A stretch of 21,886 nucleotides of DNA from CAYVMN01 sp964452575 (lineage in GTDB: Bacteria; Desulfobacterota; DSM-4660; Desulfatiglandales; Desulfatiglandaceae): the NCBI GenBank assembly GCA_964452575.1, contig CAYVMN010000055.1:1-21886 (forward strand), in the 5' to 3' direction. Position 1 is the first letter of the stretch, and every line of letters starts with the position of its first letter. A model generated the notes under the pieces. The model was given only the letters and a program-made list of their open reading frames with translations, ran no database searches and was not told the origin of the DNA. Below, in pieces: positions 1 through 7,025 of this stretch. A program made the position numbers and the translations under genes.

Positions 1-4
1 CAGG

Positions 5-23
5 CCTGCCTGCCGCAGGCAGG
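5..23. repeat. REP-like palindrome
   Basis: A perfect inverted repeat, CCTGCCTGC / GCAGGCAGG, with a single central base. It lies about 135 bases beyond the cas1 stop codon. Palindromes of this GC-rich CCTGCC/GGCAGG form are common dispersed intergenic repeats in bacterial genomes. It has no T-tract on either strand, so it is not an obvious intrinsic terminator. Confidence 0.5.
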
Positions 24-122
24 GATACACCCTTCAAAACGGAACCCCCATTGCCGTGCCCGAGTGCCAGTTTGAAAATAGCTAAATTGATACGCCATAT
101 CTAAATCTCTGGCCCGTGGAAT

Positions 123-151
123 CCGCTGAGTGCTCTTTGCGAACTCAGCGG
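123..151. other. stem-loop just downstream of cas1
   Basis: Perfect 9-bp stem CCGCTGAGT / ACTCAGCGG with an 11-base loop. It begins 8 bases after the cas1 stop on the minus strand, where a 3'-end hairpin would be expected, but no run of T follows it in that direction. It could stabilise an mRNA end or be a weak terminator. The rest of the 1-158 stretch holds no recognisable gene; in particular there is no cas2. Confidence 0.4.
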
Positions 152-158
152 TGAAAAA

Positions 159-1358
159 TTACCATTTAAAGGAGAAGGGACGGTAGCTGCCTTCCCCGCG
201 GAGAAACGAGGCAAGGGCCCTTGCCTGGATCTGGATGATGGAGCGGATCTGGTATTTCTTTTTTCGGTATGTCTCGCGAGACTCCATTCTCTCCAGGATC
301 TTCTGACTGATCTCTTTCCGGGTTGTCGCGTCCAGAAGCCCTCCTTCCATTCCTATGGTTTCCCCCAGGTTGATGTGGGAGATCACGGTTCGGTCCACGA
401 CAGGCTGTCTGAATTCTTCAACCAGGTCCAGCACCAGAGACGGCTTGCCTGGCCTGTCCACATGCAAGAAGCCGGCGAACGGCTCGAGCCCCGCAGAAAT
501 GACAGCCCCCCATACCTGGCTATAAAGAATCCCGTAGCCATAGTTGAGCATAGAGTTGACCCTGTCGGTTGCGCCTCGATGAACCCTTCCAAAGAACTCG
601 ACCTTACCTCTTACGATTTCCTGGACGCCCTCCCAGTAGACGCGGCCGGAGACCCCTTCAATCCCCAGAAGTTCATTTCGTGCCTCAGAGATAGAAGCGC
701 CTTCAACGGCTGCGGCCTTCTTTGCATGGTCGTGGAGTAATTGAGCCTTTTCCTCCAGGGTCGCGTGTGAGTCGGGGCGTGCCTTTTTCAGGTACTTGCC
801 AAAATAGAGCAGGAGCTTTCTCTGGTTTTTCAGTTTCCCGGTCACCACCAGTTTGCTGAAATGGATGCCCCTTTCATCCTCCAGTGCCCGTATCTGCTCC
901 CGGCGGGCGTGAATGGTGGCGGTTAGCATAGGGGATACAAGCTTGGCGTAGGGTCTTCCGGTACCCTGCAGGAAATTGATCTGTATCCCCCGCCCGCAGA
1001 GTTCCATAATCAAATCGGATGAGAGGGTGACGCCTCTCGATGCTATCGTGACCTCGCTCAGGCGGAAAAAGGGGAATTCATATAGGAGGTCTTTCCCCTT
1101 TTTCACGATGAGCCGGTCGCTTTTCTTGCTCATGAACAGCCCGAAACCCGAAAGGATAAGCTGGGCCGCATCCCCGGAACGGGCCAGGACGATCTCATCG
1201 CTGACGCGATATTCATCGTCGAAATCCCGGTTCACCACAATGGGCAGAACCTTGGCCTCTCCTGTGAAGAGGTCATATTGTGCAGGCAGCAACTTCTTTT
1301 CTTTATCAGGATGAAGCTGAATGACCTCGGCCGATCCCTTCACTTGTTTCTTTGCCAT
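159..1358 (-). CDS. cas1: Cas1, CRISPR adaptation integrase
   Basis: Cas1 is the metal-dependent integrase that, with Cas2, inserts new spacers into CRISPR arrays. The 399-aa protein carries the family hallmarks. The catalytic glutamate is in LLGIEGVSGRVYWEG (E234), the histidine in FLHVDRPGKPSL (H299), and the acidic pair follows in VLDLVEEFR (D311, E314/E315). The beta-rich N-terminal domain is residues about 50-135 and the helical catalytic domain about 145-399. The ATG at 1358 is preferred over an upstream start at 1442 because AGGAGG lies 6-7 bases before it, and the longer version would read into the terminal repeat of the inserted GxxExxY element. The N-terminal tail before the first beta strand is about 40 residues, somewhat long for the family. 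It is the last gene seen in the operon. No cas2 or cas4 is visible, though cas2 could lie beyond the left edge. The gene looks intact. Confidence 0.97.
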   Translation of the reverse strand: MAKKQVKGSAEVIQLHPDKEKKLLPAQYDLFTGEAKVLPIVVNRDFDDEYRVSDEIVLARSGDAAQLILSGFGLFMSKKSDRLIVKKGKDLLYEFPFFRLSEVTIASRGVTLSSDLIMELCGRGIQINFLQGTGRPYAKLVSPMLTATIHARREQIRALEDERGIHFSKLVVTGKLKNQRKLLLYFGKYLKKARPDSHATLEEKAQLLHDHAKKAAAVEGASISEARNELLGIEGVSGRVYWEGVQEIVRGKVEFFGRVHRGATDRVNSMLNYGYGILYSQVWGAVISAGLEPFAGFLHVDRPGKPSLVLDLVEEFRQPVVDRTVISHINLGETIGMEGGLLDATTRKEISQKILERMESRETYRKKKYQIRSIIQIQARALASFLRGEGSYRPFSFKW

Positions 1359-1413
1359 GACGTCCTCCTCAGTGAAGTTTTTAACCGCAGACGAACGCAG
1401 ACTGACGCAGACG

Positions 1414-1440
1414 GTTGATCGGCCGACTCGGCCAATCAAC
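1414..1440. repeat. left hairpin of the GxxExxY element
   Basis: Inverted repeat with a 13-bp stem (one mismatch) around a single central base, core CGGCCGACTCGGCC. It overlaps the last codons of the GxxExxY gene and lies about 55 bases upstream of the cas1 start. It could act as a hairpin in the mRNA ahead of cas1. Confidence 0.7.
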
Positions 1441-1825
1441 AACCCTCATGCCCTTCGGGCAGGTTAAGAACCATCCGCTTGACTTGAGCCTTCGGGTGCT
1501 TGAAATTCACCAACAACCCAACCCGAACGCCCGTTGCGTTAAGGTAATTGAGAAGCTGGGCTTCATGGATCTTCTCAAGCCTCTCAACTGTCTTGATTTC
1601 AACGATCACCTTCCCTTCGACGAGGATATCAGCGAAGTAATCCCCAACCACATTCCCTTTGTACGAAACCTTGATGGGAGCCTGGTTCCGGGCCTCCAGC
1701 CCCCGTGCCTTCAACTCCACCAAGAGGGCGCTTTCGTAGACCTTTCAGAGAAAACCTGGACCGGGGACGCGATTCACCTCAAACACGGCTCCGTTTATTG
1801 CGTAGGTAATGTCATTTACATCCAT
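1436..1825 (-). pseudogene. GxxExxY family protein, interrupted by an in-frame TGA
   Basis: GxxExxY proteins are small proteins of the PD-(D/E)XK nuclease fold with no settled function. The reading frame starts at ATG 1825 (MDVNDITYAINGAVFEV) and continues through GPGFL, then a TGA codon at 1745-1747, then KVYESALLVELKARGL in the same frame to the stop at 1436. The TGA stands exactly where the family's signature glutamate belongs in G-x-x-E-x-x-Y. The nuclease-like core remains readable after the stop: GDYFADILVEG, then VIVEIK (D...ExK). Without the stop the protein would be about 129 aa, normal for the family. Reinitiation at TTG 1723 could give a 95-aa C-terminal piece, but it has no obvious ribosome site. 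The start overlaps the altered cas6 end by 14 bases. Selenocysteine at the TGA is very unlikely but not excluded by reading alone. Confidence 0.85.
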
Positions 1826-2858
1826 TAACGGATTCCTTATTAGACCGAATGTCTTTTGTCCGGCCGAGTCGGCCGGACAAAATGTCTGCGTCCGTCTGCA
1901 TGTGTCTGCGGTCAATCCTAAACCACCCCTGCCCGAAGGCCGTGGCCTTGCCCACGTGGAGAAACTCCCCCAGCCGAAGCAAAGGCATGAAAGGCCCCAG
2001 TTTCCCTTCGAATTCCATGCCACCCACGTATCCCTTCAACATATGGCTCAGGTTCCGGTATTTTGAATACCGCCTTTCCTCAACCCAGCGCAGATCGTGG
2101 CTTACCGTTCTGACCGCTTCAGCCCTGTCGCCGAACCCCCTGAAATCCATGTCCAGTGTCTCGTTGCAGTAAAAATAGGCAAGGGCATTGACCCGGTCCC
2201 TCAGTCGTTTTACCAAAGGCCCGAAACCGGGCTTGACCCACCGCCCCTTCTCCTTCAGGAGCACTGGCGTGAGAAATTCGATCCGGAGGCGGTTTACGGT
2301 ATCGCAGGCATCATCCGAGACCAGGGCAGCCCCCAGGGATGCATCGGCCGGGCGCACCATCCGGCTTCCATGGTCATAGATCTCCTGCCAGGAACCGTCC
2401 TGCTTCCTTGCATCCAGTCTTTTCAATCGATATTTCCCCCGGCCAACACCAATGCCCTGTCGTCCCAGTTCCTCGAACGTAACAATAAAATAGGGGAGGA
2501 GGTCTTGGGCCCTGCCTATGGCGACAAGGTCAAACTCCAGAATATCCCCTGCAACATAAACATCACCACCGCTCAAAGGGGGCTTGATTACAAAAGGCCT
2601 GGGGATGTCCCGGTTCAGCCGCAGCCGCTCCGCATCCGGGGGGACTACCGGGTTGAAGACGGCGCAGTAGGGACAGGATTTCCGAAGAGGACAGGAAGGG
2701 CGGGGCAGCCGAAGGTCATGGCAGACCAGACGGCGAAAGACCGTTCCAAATGCCCCGCGAAGCGTAATCCCCTTGTTGAGGCGGGGAAGCTCGATCCTCC
2801 CCTGACATTCAAGGCTTAGCCGATAGAGGGAAAAGCCGAAATTATCCAGGTTGTTCAT
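1812..2858 (-). CDS. cas6: Cas6-family CRISPR RNA processing endoribonuclease, 3' end rewritten by an insertion
   Basis: Cas6 cuts the repeat in the precursor CRISPR transcript and would supply guides to both effector complexes here. The N-terminal RAMP fold begins FGFSLYRLSLECQG. A loop GRQGIGVGRGKYRL and the C-terminal glycine-rich loop FLHVGKATAFGQGWFRI match the Cas6 C-terminal domain family. A cluster LRKSCPYCAVFNP near residue 60 is typical of this subgroup. The ATG at 2858 is chosen because it overlaps the stop of the upstream small gene (ATGA), and the 49 residues upstream of it in frame look like out-of-frame translation. Residues 316-348 are not native: their codons are the terminal repeat and inner hairpin of the GxxExxY element, so the original stop has been lost. 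The native body to residue 315 is complete through the glycine-rich loop, so the protein is probably functional. The catalytic residue is not assignable by eye. Confidence 0.88.
   Translation of the reverse strand: MNNLDNFGFSLYRLSLECQGRIELPRLNKGITLRGAFGTVFRRLVCHDLRLPRPSCPLRKSCPYCAVFNPVVPPDAERLRLNRDIPRPFVIKPPLSGGDVYVAGDILEFDLVAIGRAQDLLPYFIVTFEELGRQGIGVGRGKYRLKRLDARKQDGSWQEIYDHGSRMVRPADASLGAALVSDDACDTVNRLRIEFLTPVLLKEKGRWVKPGFGPLVKRLRDRVNALAYFYCNETLDMDFRGFGDRAEAVRTVSHDLRWVEERRYSKYRNLSHMLKGYVGGMEFEGKLGPFMPLLRLGEFLHVGKATAFGQGWFRIDRRHMQTDADILSGRLGRTKDIRSNKESVNGCK
1854..1882. repeat. right hairpin of the GxxExxY element
   Basis: A perfect 14-bp palindrome around one central base (core CGGCCGAGTCGGCC flanked by TTTTGTC and GACAAAA). 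It lies inside the 3' end of the present cas6 reading frame and just upstream of the GxxExxY start. It could attenuate transcription or act in element mobility. Confidence 0.75.
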
Positions 2859-3072
2859 CTTTTCGTCGTTTTCTTCTTCTTCCCAAGTCTGATCTTTGAT
2901 CGACGGTTGCCTTTGAGGTCGAAGACCTCCTCCCCCTTCCGTATCAGGGTGGTCTTCCTGTACCTGAATCTGCCAACGAGGTATCTGAAAACCGATTCTT
3001 TCCATACCACGCCATGTTGTAAAACTCGGCGACCGATATCTTGATTCGGTCCTTTTCTATGACTGCATACAC
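2855..3072 (-). pseudogene. small unknown protein, frameshifted, overlapping cas6
   Basis: A GTG at 3072 follows a strong ribosome site (AAGGAGAGG, 8 bases upstream). It opens a frame reading VYAVIEKDRIKISVAEF, then YNMAWYGK. Near 3013 the sensible reading continues in the -1 frame as KESVFRYLVGRFRYRK, then TTLIRKGEEVFDLKGNRR, a lysine-rich tail and a TGA at 2857-2855. That TGA overlaps the cas6 ATG (ATGA). Restoring one A to the GGAAAG run gives a continuous protein of about 72 residues; as it stands, frame 0 stops after about 41. The cause may be a real mutation, an assembly error in a homopolymer, or slippage. I do not recognise the protein. Its basic tail and position directly before cas6 suggest an RNA- or DNA-binding accessory, but that is guesswork. 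Confidence 0.55.
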
Positions 3073-3100
3073 GTTACAAACCTCTCCTTATGGCAAATCA

Positions 3101-3865
3101 TTATTGATTTCTATTGCAGGGTTCCCGATCTCTTTTGGCTAATCGCTTCCGGGCGAATTGAAGGAGCTTTTCAGCAAGAGCAATCACGGTTTCTGCATCC
3201 GTTGAACCCAGACTCGCATCCGGCTTGTATCGAGCCTGTCCCCGAAGGTCAAGACTCAGATTTAAATCTCTCCCTGTCCGGCGATCAAGCTCCCCTGTCA
3301 GAACAAACAGCCTTCCGAACTGGCCAACAATGCCGCCATGGGAGGAAGAAAGAGGCTCTCTTTCGTTGATAATCAGGGCCTTGACCAGTAACTCAGCGGC
3401 ATTGTAACCAGCGTCAATGGATAGTCTCAGCTTCCCCTCCTCCATAGCATCCTTTGCATAGCCGAGAAATTCCGTTCCTAAATCGAGATAGCCCTTGAAA
3501 TCCAGTTCCCATTTTGTTCCCTTTAGTGTAGTGTAAAGCGGGATGCCGAACTCCAGAACCTCCCAAAGAAAAGGGGAGCTTCCGAGCGACCGGTCATATT
3601 CCTCTTTTGACATGGAGACCACTTCGATCAGCTCGCCGTACCTGCAAGCAAGATCGAAAGTAATCTCGGAAGCGGTCTCCAGGAGCGTCCGTTCATCTAT
3701 ACCCGAATACACGATAAGGACATCGATATCACTCTCCGCCTTGAAAGTGTCTTTCGCCACACTGCCAAAGAGGTATATACCCAGGATTAGCCGTCCCAGC
3801 CGTTTTCTGATTTCGTTTTTGAATTCATTCAAGGCCCTTTTCTTACTTGAAACGCTATTTTTCAT
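3101..3865 (-). CDS. MNT-HEPN fusion protein (nucleotidyltransferase plus HEPN domain)
   Basis: 254 aa with two domains. Residues 1-112 are a minimal nucleotidyltransferase: GSVAKDTF at 34-41 and SDIDVLIV at 45-52, with D46 and D48 as metal ligands. Residues about 123-245 are HEPN-like: AGYNAAELLVKALI, SHGGIVGQFGRLFV and RGQARYKPDA. In two-gene HEPN/MNT (HepT/MntA) toxin-antitoxin systems the MNT protein modifies and silences the HEPN RNase; here both are one chain. The classical RNase motif R-x4-6-H is not evident, so the HEPN half may not cut RNA. The ATG at 3865 has AAGGAGAG 9 bases upstream. The gene sits about 200 bases after cas3' and 28 bases before the small frameshifted gene, inside the cas operon. 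It could be an accessory effector, a plasmid-type addiction gene, or a passenger. Confidence 0.85.
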   Translation of the reverse strand: MKNSVSSKKRALNEFKNEIRKRLGRLILGIYLFGSVAKDTFKAESDIDVLIVYSGIDERTLLETASEITFDLACRYGELIEVVSMSKEEYDRSLGSSPFLWEVLEFGIPLYTTLKGTKWELDFKGYLDLGTEFLGYAKDAMEEGKLRLSIDAGYNAAELLVKALIINEREPLSSSHGGIVGQFGRLFVLTGELDRRTGRDLNLSLDLRGQARYKPDASLGSTDAETVIALAEKLLQFARKRLAKRDREPCNRNQ

Positions 3866-4068
3866 ATCCAGCGCTCTCCTTTTCCCTGTGCCCCCATTTG
3901 ATCAACTATCTCTCCCGTCTAATCAGGGGCCTCATCAAGATAATGTGCTTTTCTGTCTTTCCTATAATTCAATATCCTGCCGGATGGCCATCGATGGCAA
4001 TCCCTTCAACCACCAGGTGAAAGGCTTTGGGATGTTAAAAATCCACCAACAAAATTTTAAGCAAAATT

Positions 4069-6081
4069 TTATATATCGCGGCTTCGCCCCTCTCGCTCCC
4101 GATGCCACAATTCATTCAGCAGCAACGCGGCCCCATCAAAAGCGATCAAGTGTCTGCCGCAATCAAAAACCGGCATTCTCCAATCCATCTCATCCTCCAC
4201 TATTTTGGGCACAATCACAAAGATATGGTCTTTAAAGGTCATCAGGTGCGAAACCGAGGTCTTGTGCCCTTCCTGGATAAAGGTCAATCCAGGATAATCT
4301 CCGGTCACCCTTAAAACCCCACAGTCTTCATCTTCAAAAGTGGGCATAACCCAGACCTTCTTATACCGTCCATACCCTTTTACCGTAAGCATCCCCATAT
4401 TCCCGTCCGGATGGGGGATCTTTTCATTAAACCGCAATCCCTCGGCCCTTTTCAAAAGAGTCACCATGTCTACACTATACTTGGCTATCTCCCAATCTTC
4501 CCCTCTTCTCTCTTTTTCGGCAAAGTCACATATCATTTCCGAAGGCATGGAGGTTCTAAAAGTATTTAAGTCCTGGTACACCTTAAGCCACCGATAAGCT
4601 TTGACCCCTCTTTCCGCCTTAAAAAACTGAGATCGAATGCCATTGTAAATTTTTTCCATATCCAGGACGCTGGCATAAGACAGGACAATCTCATCCATCC
4701 TTTTTCTTACTTCCTTTATCGCTTCAGCAGTAGCGTCCCTATCCCGGGAGACACTCGCCACAATGCTATTTGCCAGGGCATAGATTGTGATCAAGCCTCC
4801 TCTGGTCTCCACAAACCATGGTCTTGAAGAAAGTGAAGGGTACCATTCGTAGATGTATTCCTCGAATTCGCCCCGATCAACATCACGGGGCAGTTTTTCA
4901 ATGCCGGTCTTTACATTGGGACCGCAGAGGACATAGGCTGCCCCGGGTTTATGCCTGCCCACTCTCCCGAATCGCTGCATGAATGAAGCAGCCTCTCCTG
5001 CTTCGAATATGAGATAATCGCATTTGAAATCAATACCCACCTCAATGGCAGAGGTGCCGATGGCCAGGATTTTATTTTCATTTCTTTCCCTGATCTTTCT
5101 GCTAGAAAGCCCCCTTATGATAAGAAGCGCATCCCTATCAAAACCCTCTTCCACAAGCCTGTCCTCAAGCCTGATGGCATTGACCACAGAGTTAAGTACC
5201 ACGACGCCAGGGATATAATCCTTTGAGCTGTTTCCTTTTCGAAGGTCGCAGAGCACCTCACGAATCTTCTTTATCAATGAAATGGCGGTCTCCACCACAT
5301 CAGAACCGGCCAAAACGGGCCTAATTTCAACCTCATGGGTCGCCACCCTTTCGCCAGTAGTCTTCCGGCTCGATTTCGTCTGAAAATCAATTATGAAAGG
5401 ATCGAGCATCCGATCCAGATATTCCCTTACTTCCCTGTGTGGCGTAGCAGAAAGAAGCACCACCCGCTCAAATATCCCCAAGTTCCGGGCCAGATGGATC
5501 ATGAATAGTGCATGGGCAAATTCCACGCCCTGGTAGAGATGGAATTCATCCACGATCAGCGTCTGGTATGCCTGAAGGGCCGCCAGAGGTTCCGCCCGAT
5601 AGCGAAGGCTAAAAATCAGGAAGAGTACATCCGGGTTTGTGAGAATCAACTTAATCGGTTTATCTGCCTCAAGCAGATATTTCAACGCCGCCCATTTGCC
5701 ACCCAGATGCCTTTTCTTATCCCATTCTTTCAAGGCCGCAGCATCAATATGAACCAAAACCACATCAGCCCCTGAATATTCCTCCTTTAAAGTCTCAGGA
5801 GTAAAAACGCACGCCTTAAGCCCCTCCATCTCAGCAATATCCGCAATACTCGTCACCTGGTCACGGATCAACTCATTGGTCGGGTATACGAGGATAGCCC
5901 GTTGTCTGCGCTTCAACAAAGGCATCACCGCCCCAATGGTCTTGCCGGTCCCGGTCTTGGTCATCAGAAGAAACGACTTGTGCCTGTCCCACCCGTCCAG
6001 CATCACGGCTTGGTGGGGGTAAAGGTCCAGCCGCGTTTCAGAATGGCTGAGCAGAGGAAGCTTTTGGGCTTGAACGATCAT
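4069..6081 (-). CDS. cas3': Type I-D CRISPR helicase Cas3' (no HD domain)
   Basis: Superfamily 2 helicase of 670 aa that unwinds target DNA for the type I-D effector. Visible motifs: YPHQ (Q-like motif, 21-24), Walker A TGTGKT (43-48), DEFH (178-181), SATP (211-214), GTSAIEVGID (about 342-351) and QRFGRVGRH (369-377, motif VI). There is no HD domain, as expected for I-D, where the HD nuclease is on Cas10d. The unusual DEFH box and the C-terminal region ending ECGRHLIAFDGAALLLNELW-like (here DCGRHLIAFDGAAL) match the I-D Cas3' family. The ATG at 6081 overlaps the cmr6 stop (ATGA), so translation of a type I helicase is tied to a type III-B subunit. A longer start at 6150 would lie inside cmr6 in another frame. 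A closely related but deleted copy lies at 20733-21330. Confidence 0.95.
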   Translation of the reverse strand: MIVQAQKLPLLSHSETRLDLYPHQAVMLDGWDRHKSFLLMTKTGTGKTIGAVMPLLKRRQRAILVYPTNELIRDQVTSIADIAEMEGLKACVFTPETLKEEYSGADVVLVHIDAAALKEWDKKRHLGGKWAALKYLLEADKPIKLILTNPDVLFLIFSLRYRAEPLAALQAYQTLIVDEFHLYQGVEFAHALFMIHLARNLGIFERVVLLSATPHREVREYLDRMLDPFIIDFQTKSSRKTTGERVATHEVEIRPVLAGSDVVETAISLIKKIREVLCDLRKGNSSKDYIPGVVVLNSVVNAIRLEDRLVEEGFDRDALLIIRGLSSRKIRERNENKILAIGTSAIEVGIDFKCDYLIFEAGEAASFMQRFGRVGRHKPGAAYVLCGPNVKTGIEKLPRDVDRGEFEEYIYEWYPSLSSRPWFVETRGGLITIYALANSIVASVSRDRDATAEAIKEVRKRMDEIVLSYASVLDMEKIYNGIRSQFFKAERGVKAYRWLKVYQDLNTFRTSMPSEMICDFAEKERRGEDWEIAKYSVDMVTLLKRAEGLRFNEKIPHPDGNMGMLTVKGYGRYKKVWVMPTFEDEDCGVLRVTGDYPGLTFIQEGHKTSVSHLMTFKDHIFVIVPKIVEDEMDWRMPVFDCGRHLIAFDGAALLLNELWHREREGRSRDI

Positions 6082-7025
6082 TCGAAATAGCCATACCCTG
6101 CCGATGTTTTTGCACCAACACCCAATTCTCGGAGTCCTTCCAGCAGCCATTTCCGCGCTTGCTGATGTGGCTTTTTGTCTTCACCAGCACGCCAGCCCAC
6201 AGCAAATAGGAATTGAGTGCCTCTGCCCACCGACAAGAATGGAATAGGCTGGGGATTGTACCAGTCGGCAGGTGGTTTGCTGCCATCCCTATAGTATTCA
6301 GAGAAGTGCGGTGTCATCACATCCAGTTCCAGTCGAGGCGGACTTATAGGAATTGCGTCAAAGAAAACGGCAGTTCCGGCCTCTCTTGTGGTGCCGAAGA
6401 CGAGGCGAAACCAGCGGGCAAGTTGCTGCGTTTCTGCGTCGGAGGGCGGTATACACTCGACCAACTCTTGCTCGAAATCACTCCCTTTGGGTAGATCAAG
6501 CCATTTCAAGGCGCTAAAGGGTTTGGATAGGTGTTCGGACAACTCAACCAGGGCCTTCATCCGGGCTAGTCCTTTAAGGCTGCTCCCTGGGATGGTTGGA
6601 AAGCCATAGATGCGATGAAAGGTAAAGCCTACTTCCAGCGGCCCTCCCCGCCCCAGGCCAGTCACGAAGCGCCAAGCAGGTTTGGCTTCGAAAGTTAGTG
6701 CCTCGCTTGCAATATGTTTCCATCGCGTCTGGAAGCCCTGCCATAGCTCTACGAAATCGTTCAAGCGATTCTGAGCCGCGATGGTGGTCTTAACAGCTTC
6801 CTGTTTTGGATTTGCCTCTCTGGCTCTGGTATTGGGGGTGAGGCTCCAATCATCACCCGTGTGAAGATATTTGACATATCGCTCATAGACCAGGCCCGGA
6901 TTCTGACAGATGTCAATATGCTTTTCGATAACACCGCTGGTTGAGCTAGGCAGAGGCAATTTCAAGGGGCGCTTCTGCGGTTGGGAAGGGCTTCTCTGGT
7001 CAAGACCTGAATACCGTTTTTTCAT
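6078..7025 (-). CDS. cmr6: Cmr6, type III-B RAMP subunit
   Basis: Cas7-like RAMP that caps the backbone of the Cmr complex at the 3' end of the guide. The 315-aa protein shows the family pattern: FVTGLGRGGPLEVGFTFHRI, then GFPTIPGSSLKGLARMKA, and ends with the glycine-rich loop GVGAKTSAGYGYF. The ATG at 7025 overlaps the cmr5 stop (ATGA) and follows GGAGGGAGGAGC. The first 50 or so residues are proline- and basic-rich and unlikely to be structured. It is followed without a gap by cas3' of type I-D. Confidence 0.95.
   Translation of the reverse strand: MKKRYSGLDQRSPSQPQKRPLKLPLPSSTSGVIEKHIDICQNPGLVYERYVKYLHTGDDWSLTPNTRAREANPKQEAVKTTIAAQNRLNDFVELWQGFQTRWKHIASEALTFEAKPAWRFVTGLGRGGPLEVGFTFHRIYGFPTIPGSSLKGLARMKALVELSEHLSKPFSALKWLDLPKGSDFEQELVECIPPSDAETQQLARWFRLVFGTTREAGTAVFFDAIPISPPRLELDVMTPHFSEYYRDGSKPPADWYNPQPIPFLSVGRGTQFLFAVGWRAGEDKKPHQQARKWLLEGLRELGVGAKTSAGYGYFE

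Larger units (their letters stand above)
1384..1912. mobile_element. 529-bp element with terminal inverted repeats, carrying a GxxExxY gene
   Basis: The two ends are inverted copies of each other. The left end reads ACCGCAGAC, then two more GCAGAC units about 10 bases apart, then the palindromic core CGGCCGACTCGGCC. Read on the minus strand from 1912, the right end has ACCGCAGAC, two GCAGAC units at the same spacing, and the same 14-base core. Each core sits in a larger hairpin: 1414-1440 (13-bp stem, one mismatch) and 1854-1882 (perfect 14-bp stem). The only gene inside is the broken GxxExxY gene; there is no transposase, so any movement would be in trans or by an unknown route. No clear target-site duplication was found. 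Tandem GCAGA-type repeats beside GxxExxY genes are, from memory, common in several bacterial phyla. Confidence 0.75.

Noticed and set aside
1..110. Short minus-strand open frame starting MAYQFSYFQTGTRARQWG, running off the left edge
   Set aside because: No ribosome site, it passes through a REP palindrome, and no family is recognisable; not the start of cas2.
2097..2819. 240-codon plus-strand open frame
   Set aside because: Antisense to cas6; no recognisable domain.
3971..3985. 15-base sequence AATATCCTGCCGGAT also present at 19486-19500
   Set aside because: An exact 15-mer shared once within 22 kb is not far from chance, and the flanks of the two copies do not match. Not called a repeat.
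3866..4068. Possible relic reading LLVDF, stop, HPKAFHLVVEGIAIDG on the minus strand, faintly like the GxxExxY tail LLVNFKHPKA
   Set aside because: The match is limited to a few residues, interrupted by a stop, and the continuation does not fit the family. Left as non-coding, with a 10-base direct repeat TAAAATTTTG next to the cas3' stop.
3543..4235. 230-codon plus-strand open frame
   Set aside because: It runs antisense to the MNT-HEPN gene and the 3' end of cas3', has no family resemblance and no ribosome site; it is a shadow of the real genes.
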